A stretch of 64,000 nucleotides of DNA from Ciceribacter sp. L1K22 (GTDB lineage Bacteria > Pseudomonadota > Alphaproteobacteria > Rhizobiales > Rhizobiaceae). The notes under the pieces are model-generated. The model ran no database searches. It worked only from the letters and a program-made list of their open reading frames with translations, and was not told the DNA's origin. Each line of letters starts with the position of its first letter. Within the stretch, counting starts at the first letter, position 1. The translations under genes and the position numbers were made by a program. Where the stretch lies: positions 498,177 through 562,176 of the forward strand of contig NZ_JAGFPK010000001.1 in NCBI RefSeq assembly GCF_017599385.1, in the 5' to 3' direction. Shown here piece by piece: positions 9,172 through 17,987 of this stretch.

Positions 9172-9855
9172 ATGTTTCTGATCGACATGTTCAACAAGAA
9201 AATGACGATGCCGTCCGCCGAAACGGCTTTGCCGGGTCGCCCGCGACCCATCGAAACTGCTGACCTTCACGTCATATCGGCGAGGTCGCTGCTTGCAATG
9301 CCCCCTGCCGGTTTCGCCACCATCTATCTGGGCTTGGGGAATTTTTGGGCCGCCGAGCGCCTCTTCTGGAATCTGCCTGGGATTTGGGTGACCGCCGTTG
9401 GCTTCCAGGGCGGCTTTACGCCCAATCCTACCTTTCAGGAGGTGATGACCGGCCTCACAGGCCATGCCTGCGTGGTCAAGATCGTGTACGATCGATCGTC
9501 CTTGCCGCTTCACTCCATATTGAAGCTGTTTTTCGAGGCTCATGATCCGACGCAGGGCATGCGGCAGGGAAATGACATAGGCACGATGTTCCGGTCGGTA
9601 ATTTTCGGTGCCGATCAACAGTCCGTCGACCTCGCGATCCGGATGCGTGATCTCTATCAGAGTGCTCTTCTCGCCGCAGGTCGCAGGCAGACCGTGACCA
9701 CGACAATCACCATAGCGCCAGAATTTTACCACGCCGAAGAATATCACCAGCAGTATCTTGCAAGGAACGTGGGTGCCTCCGCCGTTTTAAGGGGCACGGG
9801 CGTGCCGTGTCCGGTGCTGGATGATGCCGATCTCCACTGGGCGATTTCCACGTGA
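9172..9855 (+). CDS. MsrA-fold protein lacking the catalytic residues (putative pseudoenzyme)
   Basis: This 227-residue protein follows the peptide-methionine (S)-S-oxide reductase fold along its whole length (AAERLFWNLPG, GFTPNPTFQEV, GLTGHACVVKIVYD, EAHDPTQGMRQGND, AEEYHQQYLARN). The residues needed for catalysis are changed: the nucleophile in the GCFW motif is Asn57 (codon AAT at 9340-9342), the active-site Glu of GHAEVV is Cys100, the two active-site Tyr are Phe78 and Phe140, and the recycling Cys of the C-terminal GYCG is absent. Only the Phe-Trp pair and Asp135 remain. The frame is intact, with GGGAG 7 bases before the ATG, so it looks like an expressed non-methionine-reducing paralogue, not a decayed gene. 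The binding role is unknown. Confidence 0.85.
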   Translation: MFLIDMFNKKMTMPSAETALPGRPRPIETADLHVISARSLLAMPPAGFATIYLGLGNFWAAERLFWNLPGIWVTAVGFQGGFTPNPTFQEVMTGLTGHACVVKIVYDRSSLPLHSILKLFFEAHDPTQGMRQGNDIGTMFRSVIFGADQQSVDLAIRMRDLYQSALLAAGRRQTVTTTITIAPEFYHAEEYHQQYLARNVGASAVLRGTGVPCPVLDDADLHWAIST

Positions 9856-10034
9856 TCACAATAGCTTGGATTGAGTTTTACCGGATGAAAAAAATCTGGT
9901 GAATTTTTCCTGCAGCCATGCAAGGATGAGCACAGCTAGGCCTCCGGCAGGTGGCCGGTGCAACCGCAGACATGCCCCCAAAGGGCTTGCGGGAGGACCC
10001 GATAAGATCAATAGCAACAAACAGGGCTGCAAAA

Positions 10035-11027
10035 ATGAAGAAAACCCTCATCAGTCTCTTTGCCTTGGCCGCGATGTCGGCGACGGCGCTCGCTGCCGAA
10101 ATCAAGCCTGCGCTTGTGTATGGCACCGGTGGCAAGTTCGATAAGTCCTTTAACGAAGCCGCCTATAATGGCGCTGAGAAGTTCAAGGCGGAGACCGGTA
10201 TTGAATATCGTGACTTCGAACCGACGGGCGACACGCAGGGCGAACAGGCGATCCGCAACTTCGCGTCCCGCGGTTACAACCCGGTCGTCGCGGTTTCCTT
10301 TGCCTGGACCTCTGCTGTGGAGAAGGTCGCCGCCGAGTTCCCGGATACCAAGTTCATCATCGTTGATGCCGTCGTTGACCTGCCGAACGTTCGTTCGGTT
10401 GTTTACAAGGAAGAAGAAGGCTCATACCTCGTTGGCGTCCTGGCGGGCATGGCCTCCAAGACCGGCAAGGTCGGCTTTGTTGGCGGAATGGACATTCCGC
10501 TGATCCGCAAGTTCGAGTGCGGCTACGAGCAGGGCGCACGCGCGGCCAACCCAAATATCGAAGTCTTCCAGAACATGACCGGAACCACAGGCGCTGCCTG
10601 GAACGATCCGGTGCGGGGCGGCGAACTGACGAAGAATCAGATCGACCAGGGCGCTGACGTGATCTATGCGGCAGCCGGCGCGACTGGCCTCGGCGTGCTG
10701 CAGACCGCGGCCGATAACGGTAAACTCTCGATTGGCGTGGACTCCAACCAGAACCACCTGCATCCCGGTTCGGTCCTGACCTCGATGGTCAAGCGCGTCG
10801 ATCTGGCTGTCTACAATGCCTACCTCGACACCCAGGGTGACAAGTTCACCGGCGGCGTCCAGGCTCTCGGCGTCAAGGAAGACGGCGTTGCTTATGCGCT
10901 CGACGAAAACAACGCCTCGCTGATCACTGATGACATGAAGGCCGCCGTTGAAAAGGCAAAGGCCGACATCATTGCCGGCACGGTCAAGGTTCATGACTAC
11001 ATGACGGACAATTCCTGCCCGAAGTGA
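10035..11027 (+). CDS. BMP-family nucleoside ABC importer, periplasmic binding protein
   Basis: This 330-residue exported protein belongs to the basic membrane protein (BMP/PnrA/Med) family, which binds purine or pyrimidine nucleosides. A signal peptide covers residues 1-21 (KKTLISLFALAAMSATALA). Family motifs include GGKFDKSFNEAAYNG near the mature N-terminus and GVDSNQNHLHPGSVLTSMVKR. It heads a cluster with an ATPase, two permeases and four nucleoside-catabolic genes, which supports nucleosides as the cargo. The ATG at 10035 is chosen for the signal peptide; the upstream extension is charged and unlike a leader. Confidence 0.9.
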   Translation: MKKTLISLFALAAMSATALAAEIKPALVYGTGGKFDKSFNEAAYNGAEKFKAETGIEYRDFEPTGDTQGEQAIRNFASRGYNPVVAVSFAWTSAVEKVAAEFPDTKFIIVDAVVDLPNVRSVVYKEEEGSYLVGVLAGMASKTGKVGFVGGMDIPLIRKFECGYEQGARAANPNIEVFQNMTGTTGAAWNDPVRGGELTKNQIDQGADVIYAAAGATGLGVLQTAADNGKLSIGVDSNQNHLHPGSVLTSMVKRVDLAVYNAYLDTQGDKFTGGVQALGVKEDGVAYALDENNASLITDDMKAAVEKAKADIIAGTVKVHDYMTDNSCPK

Positions 11028-11035
11028 TCCGATGA

Positions 11036-11074
11036 GGGCGCAAGCCGGGTCTGAGGCCCGGTTTGCGCCCTTTT
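11036..11074 (+). terminator. Strong stem-loop between the binding protein and its ATPase (terminator/attenuator)
   Basis: Fourteen-base arms GGGCGCAAGCCGGG (11036-11049) and CCCGGTTTGCGCCC (11057-11070) pair with one G-T and are followed by TTTT. It starts 8 bases after the binding-protein stop. Such hairpins commonly allow the binding protein to be made in excess over the membrane components. Confidence 0.8.
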
Positions 11075-11099
11075 CATGTCTGCTATCCGGAGGTCATCG

Positions 11100-12611
11100 G
11101 TGAACCAAGCGCCAGCGATCGAACTCGTCGGCATCGATAAGAAATTCGGTGCCGTACACGCCAATAAGAACATAAACCTGACGGTGGCCAAGGGATCGAT
11201 CCACGGTATCATCGGCGAAAATGGTGCGGGGAAGTCGACGTTGATGTCGATACTCTACGGCTTTTATCAAGCCGACAGCGGGACGATCAGCATCGACGGC
11301 AAGCCGGTCACGATTCGCGACAGTCAGTCCGCGATCGAGGCAGGTATCGGTATGGTCCACCAACACTTTATGTTGGTGGAGAACTTCACCGTTCTCGAAA
11401 ACCTGATGCTTGGTGCGGAAGGCGGCGGTCTTCTTGCAAAGGGTGCTGAATCGGCGCGTCAAACCCTAAGAAAGCTCGCCGACGACTATGGCCTGGAAGT
11501 CAATCCCGATGCCGTAGTGGAGGAGCTGCCGGTTGGCCTGCAACAGCGTGTCGAAATCCTCAAGGCCATGTATCGGGGTGCCGAAATTCTGATCCTTGAT
11601 GAACCGACAGGTGTGCTGACGCCGGCGGAGGCCGATCATCTCTTCAAGATCCTTGGCGTCCTGCGCGACCAGGGAAAGACAATCCTGCTGATTACCCACA
11701 AGCTTCGTGAAATTATGGCGATCACCGATACCGTCTCGGTCATGCGGCGCGGTGAAATGGTGGCAACCCGGAAGACGTCTGAGACGACTGTCGAGGAGTT
11801 GGCGGAACTGATGGTCGGTCGCCGGGTATTGCTCCACGTCGAAAAGGGCGCGGCAAACCCGGGAGAGGTCTACCTCTCTGTTCGGAACCTGACGGTCAAG
11901 GACAGTCGTGGGGTGACGATGGTCGACAACGTCTCCTTCGATGTCCGCGCCGGTGAGATCGTGGGCATCGCCGGCGTCGCCGGCAACGGCCAGAGTGAGT
12001 TGCTTGAGGCCATTACCGGCATCCGCAAACCGACGACGGGTGAAATATGGATCAACGGCAGGAATGTCGCCGGTCTCGATCCTGCTGCCCTCCGTGGTAT
12101 CGGACTGGCTCACATCCCCGAAGACCGTCACCATATGGGTCTTGTTCTTCCGTTCGAGGAAAGTCAGAACGCGATCCTCGGCTATCACCGCGATGAACGC
12201 TATGGACGAGGCCCGTTCCTGGATCCTGAGGCGATCCGCAAGGCGGCCGTCGAAGAGATCGAGAAATACGACATCCGTCCGCCGAACCCTCGGCTGAAGA
12301 CGGCCAACTTCTCCGGCGGCAACCAGCAGAAGATCGTGGTCGCGCGCGAAATCGAGCGTGACCCGAAGCTTCTGATCGTCGGCCAACCGACCCGTGGCGT
12401 CGACATTGGCGCCATCGAATTCATTCATAGCCGCATTGTCGAGACCCGCGACGCCGGCAAGGCAATCCTTTTGGTGTCGGTGGAACTCGACGAGATACGG
12501 TCGCTGTCCGACCGTGTCCTGGTGATGTTCGCCGGCCGGATCGTTGGTGAGAAGACGCCGGATACGGGTGAACAGACGCTCGGCCTGATGATGGCCGGTA
12601 TCGCGGCATGA
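11100..12611 (+). CDS. Nucleoside ABC importer, duplicated ATPase
   Basis: This 503-residue protein has two ATPase domains like the sugar/nucleoside (RbsA/NupA-type) importers. The first has Walker [10 protein letters not shown] at residues 39-47, a Q-loop with [12 protein letters not shown], and LTPAEA after Walker B. The second has the degenerate Walker [10 protein letters not shown] usual for this subfamily and the signature [12 protein letters not shown] at 11100 is chosen because GGAGG lies at 11089-11093, 6 bases upstream; the ATG at 11076 lies within the terminator tail. It is followed 7 bases later by the first permease. Confidence 0.88.
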   Translation: MNQAPAIELVGIDKKFGAVHANKNINLTVAKGSIHGIIGENGAGKSTLMSILYGFYQADSGTISIDGKPVTIRDSQSAIEAGIGMVHQHFMLVENFTVLENLMLGAEGGGLLAKGAESARQTLRKLADDYGLEVNPDAVVEELPVGLQQRVEILKAMYRGAEILILDEPTGVLTPAEADHLFKILGVLRDQGKTILLITHKLREIMAITDTVSVMRRGEMVATRKTSETTVEELAELMVGRRVLLHVEKGAANPGEVYLSVRNLTVKDSRGVTMVDNVSFDVRAGEIVGIAGVAGNGQSELLEAITGIRKPTTGEIWINGRNVAGLDPAALRGIGLAHIPEDRHHMGLVLPFEESQNAILGYHRDERYGRGPFLDPEAIRKAAVEEIEKYDIRPPNPRLKTANFSGGNQQKIVVAREIERDPKLLIVGQPTRGVDIGAIEFIHSRIVETRDAGKAILLVSVELDEIRSLSDRVLVMFAGRIVGEKTPDTGEQTLGLMMAGIAA

Positions 12612-12618
12612 GGTTTCT

Positions 12619-13722
12619 ATGAGTACTGCTTCCGTCCCGCTTCCGAACTGGATCAACTACGCGCTTCTGCCGCTGATCAACCTGCTGCTGGCATTCCTCG
12701 TCTCGGGCTTCGTTGTGTGGGTTATCGGCGAGGACCCGGTCGAGGCGCTGAAGCTCATGCTGCAGGGCGCGCTGGGACGCGGCGAAGGCATCGGCTTCAC
12801 GCTGTTTTACGCAACGAGCTTCATCTTCACCGGTCTGTCCGTCGCCGTGGCCTTCCACGCCGGCCTTTTCAACATCGGCTCGGAGGGGCAGGCTTATGTT
12901 GGCGGTCTTGGAGCGGCGCTCGCGGCTCTCGCCCTCGATCACTACGTTCCGTGGTACGTTACCATGCCGTTCGCCATTCTCGGTGGCGCCCTGTTCGGGG
13001 CAGGCTGGGCTCTCATTCCGGCATGGCTCCAGGCCAAGCGCGGCAGTCACATCGTCATCACGACGATCATGTTCAACTTCATCGGCGCATCGCTGATGGT
13101 CTACCTGCTCGTCAACGTCTTGCGCGTGCCGGGAAAGATGGCGCCCGAGACGCGCACTTTCCTTGAAGGCGGCCAGTTGCCGAAGCTCGACGGGCTGATG
13201 TCGCTCCTTGGCATGAAGCTCGGCGCCGCGCCCTTCAACGTCTCCTTCCTGATCGCGCTTCTGATGTGTTTCCTCGTCTGGGTTCTCATCTGGCGGACCA
13301 AATTCGGCTATGAAATGCGCACCTTGGGCCTCTCGCGCTCCGCTGCTGCATATGCCGGCGTGCCCTATGTCCGCACCGTCATTCTCACCATGTTGATCTC
13401 GGGCGGTCTGGCCGGCATGATGTCATTGAACCCGGTGCTCGGCGCTTCGGCGCGCTTGCAGGTCGAGTTCGTCGGCGGTGCCGGTTTCGTCGGAATCGCG
13501 GTTTCGCTCATGGGGCGCAGCCATCCGCTAGGCATCATCCTGGCCGCGATCCTGTTCGGCATCCTTTACCAGGGCGGGGCGGAACTCTCGTTCGACATGC
13601 CCAACATCACCCGCGACATGATCGTCGTCATCCAGGGTCTGGTGATCCTGTTCGCGGGCGCGCTGGAATACATGTTCCGCCCGGCGATCGTCAGGGTCTA
13701 TCAGCAGTTCGTGAAGGCTTGA
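12619..13722 (+). CDS. Nucleoside ABC importer, permease 1
   Basis: This 367-residue membrane protein belongs to the branched-chain-like permease superfamily used by BMP systems (BmpB/YufP/NupB type). It has about ten hydrophobic segments; the family signature AFHAGLFNIGSEGQAYVGG lies near residue 75, and GYEMRTLGLSRSAAAYAG is the coupling-loop region. It lies 7 bases after the ATPase and 13 before the second permease, so all are one operon. Confidence 0.88.
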   Translation: MSTASVPLPNWINYALLPLINLLLAFLVSGFVVWVIGEDPVEALKLMLQGALGRGEGIGFTLFYATSFIFTGLSVAVAFHAGLFNIGSEGQAYVGGLGAALAALALDHYVPWYVTMPFAILGGALFGAGWALIPAWLQAKRGSHIVITTIMFNFIGASLMVYLLVNVLRVPGKMAPETRTFLEGGQLPKLDGLMSLLGMKLGAAPFNVSFLIALLMCFLVWVLIWRTKFGYEMRTLGLSRSAAAYAGVPYVRTVILTMLISGGLAGMMSLNPVLGASARLQVEFVGGAGFVGIAVSLMGRSHPLGIILAAILFGILYQGGAELSFDMPNITRDMIVVIQGLVILFAGALEYMFRPAIVRVYQQFVKA

Positions 13723-13735
13723 GGGGACAGGAACC

Positions 13736-14707
13736 ATGGATTTCTTCGATATCCTCGTCAGCATTCTCGGCTCCACCATCCGGCTGTCGATTCCGCTGAT
13801 CTTCACGGCGCTCGCGGGACTGTTTTCCGAACGGGCCGGCATCTTCGACATCGGCCTGGAAGGCAAGATGCTCGCGGCCGCCTTCGCCTCCGCCACGGTC
13901 GCCTATGTCACGGGTTCGCCGTGGGTCGGGCTCCTGGCCGGTATTCTGGTCTCGATCTTCTTCTCGCTTATCCACGGCTTTGCCTCGATCACGAACCGGG
14001 GAAATCAGATCGTGTCCGGCGTTGCAATCAACTTCGTCGCCGCCGGGCTGACGGCCGTTCTGGGGCAGGCCTGGTTCAGCCAGGGGGGTCGCACGGCGCA
14101 ACTGACTGGTGACGCCCGGTTCTCGCCGATCATACTTCCCGGGGCGGATCTCGTTCGTGACATCCCCATCATCGGCCCGCTCTATGCGAATGTCATCTCC
14201 GGCAACAATATCCTGACCTATATGGCTTTCCTTGCCGTTCCGCTGGCCGCCTGGGTTCTCTACCGCACCCGCTTCGGCCTGCGCCTACGAGCCGTCGGCG
14301 AAAATCCCGGTGCCGTCGACACAGCCGGCATTTCCGTCGCCTTCCTGCGATACCGCGCCGTCATCGTCGCCGGCTTCCTGTGCGGCTTCGCGGGCACCTA
14401 CCTTGCGATTGCCCAGTCGGCTGCCTTCATCAAGGACATGTCGGCCGGCAAGGGCTACATCGCCCTCGCGGCCCTCATCTTCGCCAAATGGCGGCCGGTT
14501 CCGGTGCTCTTCGCCTGCCTGCTGTTCGGCTTCCTCGACGCGCTCGCGAATTTCATGCAGGGCAAGTCCGTTCCCTTGATCGGCGAGGTTCCGGTGCAGA
14601 TCTTCCAGGCTCTGCCTTACATTCTCACCTGCGTGCTGCTCGCCGGCTTCATCGGCGCGGCCAACCCGCCCAAGGCCGGCGGCGTGCCCTATGTAAAGGA
14701 GCGTTGA
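13736..14707 (+). CDS. Nucleoside ABC importer, permease 2
   Basis: This 323-residue membrane protein is the second permease (BmpC/YufQ/NupC type). Characteristic segments are LAGLFSERAGIFDIGLEGKMLA near the N-terminus, HGFASITNRGNQIVSGVAINF in the middle, and RLRAVGENPGAVDTAGISVAF as the ATPase-facing loop. GAGGGGACAG precedes the ATG. Its stop is followed directly by cdd at 14709. Confidence 0.88.
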   Translation: MDFFDILVSILGSTIRLSIPLIFTALAGLFSERAGIFDIGLEGKMLAAAFASATVAYVTGSPWVGLLAGILVSIFFSLIHGFASITNRGNQIVSGVAINFVAAGLTAVLGQAWFSQGGRTAQLTGDARFSPIILPGADLVRDIPIIGPLYANVISGNNILTYMAFLAVPLAAWVLYRTRFGLRLRAVGENPGAVDTAGISVAFLRYRAVIVAGFLCGFAGTYLAIAQSAAFIKDMSAGKGYIALAALIFAKWRPVPVLFACLLFGFLDALANFMQGKSVPLIGEVPVQIFQALPYILTCVLLAGFIGAANPPKAGGVPYVKER

Positions 14708-14708
14708 G

Positions 14709-15101
14709 ATGTCTCACGACCTGTTCGAAGCCGCCCGCGACGCCATGCGCTTCGCGCATGCGCCTTACTCCAAGTTTCCGGTCGGTGCGGCAATCCGCGC
14801 CGACGATGGAAAGATCTACACCGGCGCGAACATCGAGAATCTGTCCTTCCCGCAGGGCTGGTGCGCCGAACCCACTGCCATCGGCTGTATGGTCATGGGT
14901 GGTGGAAGGGAGATCGTCGAGATGGCGGTGATCGCCGAAAAGATGCCGCTCTGCCCTCCCTGTGGCGGATGCCGTCAGAAAATTGCGGAATTCGCTTCGG
15001 CCGCCACGAAGATTTATCTGTGCGACGAAGTCGGCGTGAAAAAGACCATGACCATGAACGAATTGCTGCCCTTCAGCTTCGAGACGGACCTCCTCGGATG
15101 A
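14709..15101 (+). CDS. cdd: Cytidine deaminase
   Basis: This 130-residue enzyme deaminates cytidine and deoxycytidine to uridine and deoxyuridine in pyrimidine salvage. It is of the short homotetrameric type. Zinc ligands and catalytic Glu are visible: Cys52-Ala-Glu54 (WCAEPTAIG) and Cys85/Cys88 (PPCGGCRQ); the ribose-binding segment NIENLSFPQG precedes them. It starts 1 base after the permease stop and its TGA overlaps the ATG of punA, so import and deamination are co-expressed. Confidence 0.93.
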   Translation: MSHDLFEAARDAMRFAHAPYSKFPVGAAIRADDGKIYTGANIENLSFPQGWCAEPTAIGCMVMGGGREIVEMAVIAEKMPLCPPCGGCRQKIAEFASAATKIYLCDEVGVKKTMTMNELLPFSFETDLLG

Positions 15102-15904
15102 GGGCGGTCATCGATCTGCTCGTCGATCGCCTGGATGGCCTCATGCCGCGTGTCGGCATTGTTCTCGGATCGGGTCTCGGCTCGCTTGTCGATGAGGTCG
15201 AAGATGCCGTCCGCGTCCCGTTTGCCGACATGCCGGGCTTTCCGGTGAGCGGCGTCTCAGGGCATGCGGGCGAGCTGGTGGCCGGTCGTCTGGGTGGCGT
15301 ACCTGTCATCATGCTATCCGGTCGTGTTCATTACTATGAAAAGGGCGACGCCAATGCGATGCGGTTGCCGATCGCGGTCCTGAAGGGCCTCGGCGTCAGG
15401 ACGCTGGTCCTGACCAATGCGGCGGGCTCGCTGCGCGAGGAGATGCCGCCGGGATCGGTGATGCAGATTACCGATCACATCAATTTCTCCGGCTACAATC
15501 CGCTGATCGGCGAGCAGAGTGACGGGCGCTTCGTCGGCATGACCTCTGCCTATGACCAGAGTCTCGTTCTTGCCATGCGCGAGGCGGCGCTGGCGCAAGA
15601 CATCCCATTGTCATCCGGTGTGTATATGTGGTTTTCCGGCCCCAGCTTCGAGACGCCGGCCGAAATCCGCATGGCGCGGATTCTGGGGGCCGATGCCGTC
15701 GGCATGTCGACGGTTCCGGAAGTCATTCTCGCGCGATTTTTTGGGCTGCGGGTGGCGGCCGCATCGGTTATTACCAATTATGGTGCGGGCATGACGGGTG
15801 GCGAATTGAGCCACGAGGAGACCAAAGACATGGCCCCCATCGGTGGACGCAGGCTTGCGGCCATCCTGAAAGCCATGATCTCGGGAGGAACGGACCTTGG
15901 ATAG
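15098..15904 (+). CDS. punA: Purine-nucleoside phosphorylase (trimeric, class PNP-I/PunA type)
   Basis: This 268-residue enzyme splits purine nucleosides with phosphate to base and (deoxy)ribose-1-phosphate. Recognisable parts are the phosphate-binding GSGLG at residues 23-27, the LSGRVHYYE loop, TNAAGSL, and the base-pocket segment GPSFETPAEIRM followed by GADAVGMSTVPEVI. The ATG overlaps the cdd stop (ATGA), ruling out longer versions that would run inside cdd. Specificity within purines, including xanthosine, cannot be settled here. Confidence 0.9.
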   Translation: MRAVIDLLVDRLDGLMPRVGIVLGSGLGSLVDEVEDAVRVPFADMPGFPVSGVSGHAGELVAGRLGGVPVIMLSGRVHYYEKGDANAMRLPIAVLKGLGVRTLVLTNAAGSLREEMPPGSVMQITDHINFSGYNPLIGEQSDGRFVGMTSAYDQSLVLAMREAALAQDIPLSSGVYMWFSGPSFETPAEIRMARILGADAVGMSTVPEVILARFFGLRVAAASVITNYGAGMTGGELSHEETKDMAPIGGRRLAAILKAMISGGTDLG

Positions 15905-16670
15905 CCATCAAATGCGGGCGACTGCCGCAGTCGCATTGACCCTGCTGGATCTCACAAACTTGAAGGACGATTGCACCCCTGAGGCCATCGAAGCGCTTTG
16001 CAAGCGCGCCAGAACGCCCTTTGGTGACGTCGCCGCGATCTGCATCTGGCCACGTTTCGTTGCGCAGGCCCGGGCCATTCTCGGCGCCGGCGCTGCCGTT
16101 CGGATCGCCACCGTTGTGAATTTCCCCTCCGGCGATCTCGCGGTGGCAGATGTCGTGGCCGAGACACGGCAGGCGATATCGGATGGCGCCGATGAAATTG
16201 ATCTCGTCATCCCCTACAAGGCGCTGATGGGCGGGAACGAGCAGGCAGTGGCTGAAATGGTCGCCGCGGTTCGCGGCGTGTGCGGTTCGGACGCGCTGCT
16301 CAAAACCATCCTGGAAACGGGAGAACTGAAGGACGCTGCCCTGATCCGGAGAGCGTCGGAGATTGCGATCGAGGCGGGCAGCAACTTCATCAAGACCTCG
16401 ACCGGCAAGGTGGCGGTGAATGCTACGCTGGAGGCCGCCGATATCATGCTGCTGGCGATCCGCGACAGCCGTCGCCCGGTTGGCTTCAAGCCGGCGGGCG
16501 GGATCGGATCGGTTGTCGATGCCGGTCTCTATCTTCGCCTCGCGGCAACCATCATGGGAGACGATTGGGTCATGCCGTCGACCTTCCGCTTCGGGGCTTC
16601 CGGCCTCCTCGACGATATCTTGTCGATCCTTTCCAACGGAAAGTCGCTGGCCACCGGCACAGGATACTGA
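15897..16670 (+). CDS. deoC: Deoxyribose-phosphate aldolase
   Basis: This 257-residue enzyme cleaves 2-deoxyribose-5-phosphate to glyceraldehyde-3-phosphate and acetaldehyde. The Schiff-base lysine is in FIKTSTGKV near residue 166; the second conserved Lys is in GFKPAGGI and the Asp in DEIDLVIP. The TTG at 15897 is preferred since GGAGG (15884-15888) lies 8 bases upstream; an ATG at 15912 is also possible. It overlaps the punA end by 8 bases. Confidence 0.93.
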   Translation: MDSHQMRATAAVALTLLDLTNLKDDCTPEAIEALCKRARTPFGDVAAICIWPRFVAQARAILGAGAAVRIATVVNFPSGDLAVADVVAETRQAISDGADEIDLVIPYKALMGGNEQAVAEMVAAVRGVCGSDALLKTILETGELKDAALIRRASEIAIEAGSNFIKTSTGKVAVNATLEAADIMLLAIRDSRRPVGFKPAGGIGSVVDAGLYLRLAATIMGDDWVMPSTFRFGASGLLDDILSILSNGKSLATGTGY

Positions 16671-16672
16671 GT

Positions 16673-17983
16673 GTGATCATTCCGCAGGAGATCATCAGGC
16701 GCAAACGCGATGGCGAAGAGCTTGCCGCCGTCGAGATAGGCGCTTTCATCGAGGCCTTGAGCAACGAAACCCTGTCCGAGGGACAGGTCGCCGCCTTCGC
16801 CATGGCGGTCTTTTTCCGCGGCATGACGCCCGCTGAAATCGTCGCGTTGACCCTGGCCATGCGCGATTCGGGCGAGGTCCTGTCCTGGTCGGGCGTCGGC
16901 AAGCCGATCGCCGACAAACATTCGACGGGTGGTGTTGGCGATAATGTCTCCCTGATGCTGGCGCCGATGGTTGCCGCGTGCGGTCTTGCCGTGCCTATGA
17001 TCTCGGGGCGCGGCCTGGGTCACACCGGCGGCACGCTGGACAAGCTGCAGTCGATTCCTGGCTACGACGTCATGCCTGATCCGGCGACCTTCCGCGGGAC
17101 GGTTGACGATGTCGGATGCGCCATCATCGGCCAGACCGGCGATCTTGCACCGGCGGACAAGCGCCTCTATGCGATCCGCGATGTGACGGCGACCGTGGAA
17201 TCGATACCGCTGATCACCGCGTCCATCCTGTCGAAGAAGCTGGCTGCCGGTCTCGAGACACTGGTGCTTGACGTAAAGTTCGGCAATGGCGCCTTCATGC
17301 AGCAGGTTTCCGATGCCGAGGCGTTGGCCGCATCCCTTGTCGAGGTAGCCAACAGTGCCGGCGTCAAGACCACGGCACTTCTGACCGACATGAACGAGCC
17401 GCTTGCCGATGCCGCCGGCAACGCTCTCGAAGTGGCAAACTGTGTGGACTTTCTGCTGGGTCGCAAGGAAGGTAGCCGACTGGAGACCGTCACGCTCGCA
17501 CTCGGTGCCGAAATGCTGGTGAATGCCGGAGTAGCGCGCAATCTTGCCGAGGCAACTGACCGCTGCCGCACTGCCTTGTCTTCCGGCAAGGCTGCGGAAT
17601 TCTTCGCGAGGATGGTGACAAGCCTCGGTGGCCCGGCCGACTTTGTGGAACATCAGGCCCGCTACTTGCCGGTGGCACCGGTCGAAATACCGGTGCTGTC
17701 TGCCGGTGACGGATATCTTTCGTCCTGTGCCACCCGAAGCCTCGGAATGGCGGTCGTCGATCTGGGGGGAGGCCGCCGGCGTCCGACGGATCCGATCGAT
17801 CACCGCGTCGGCCTGAGCCAGTTGCTGCCGCTTGGCACGAAGGTTGAAAAGGGCGATCTGATTGCGGTCGTGCATGCGGCGGATCAGGCGAGTGGCGAGC
17901 GCGCGGCCCAGGTTGTGGCGGCGGCGTATGCGCTGGCCGAAACACCACCTATTTCGGCGCCGGCGATCCTAAAGCGTATCTGA
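16673..17983 (+). CDS. deoA: Thymidine phosphorylase
   Basis: This 436-residue enzyme splits thymidine and deoxyuridine to base and deoxyribose-1-phosphate. The family signature SGRGLGHTGGTLDKLQSIPG is intact near residue 115, preceded by DKHSTGGVGDNVSLMLAP; the active-site Lys/Ser region is KLAAGLETLVLDVKFGNGAFM. A GTG at 16673, 2 bases after the deoC stop, gives the usual family length; extensions upstream would lie within deoC. It is the last gene of the rightward nucleoside operon. Confidence 0.93.
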   Translation: MIIPQEIIRRKRDGEELAAVEIGAFIEALSNETLSEGQVAAFAMAVFFRGMTPAEIVALTLAMRDSGEVLSWSGVGKPIADKHSTGGVGDNVSLMLAPMVAACGLAVPMISGRGLGHTGGTLDKLQSIPGYDVMPDPATFRGTVDDVGCAIIGQTGDLAPADKRLYAIRDVTATVESIPLITASILSKKLAAGLETLVLDVKFGNGAFMQQVSDAEALAASLVEVANSAGVKTTALLTDMNEPLADAAGNALEVANCVDFLLGRKEGSRLETVTLALGAEMLVNAGVARNLAEATDRCRTALSSGKAAEFFARMVTSLGGPADFVEHQARYLPVAPVEIPVLSAGDGYLSSCATRSLGMAVVDLGGGRRRPTDPIDHRVGLSQLLPLGTKVEKGDLIAVVHAADQASGERAAQVVAAAYALAETPPISAPAILKRI

Positions 17984-17987
17984 CCCA

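Noticed and set aside
9951-10034. Upstream extension of the BMP binding protein
   Set aside because: It would put 28 charged residues in front of a standard signal peptide; the ATG at 10035 is the sensible start.
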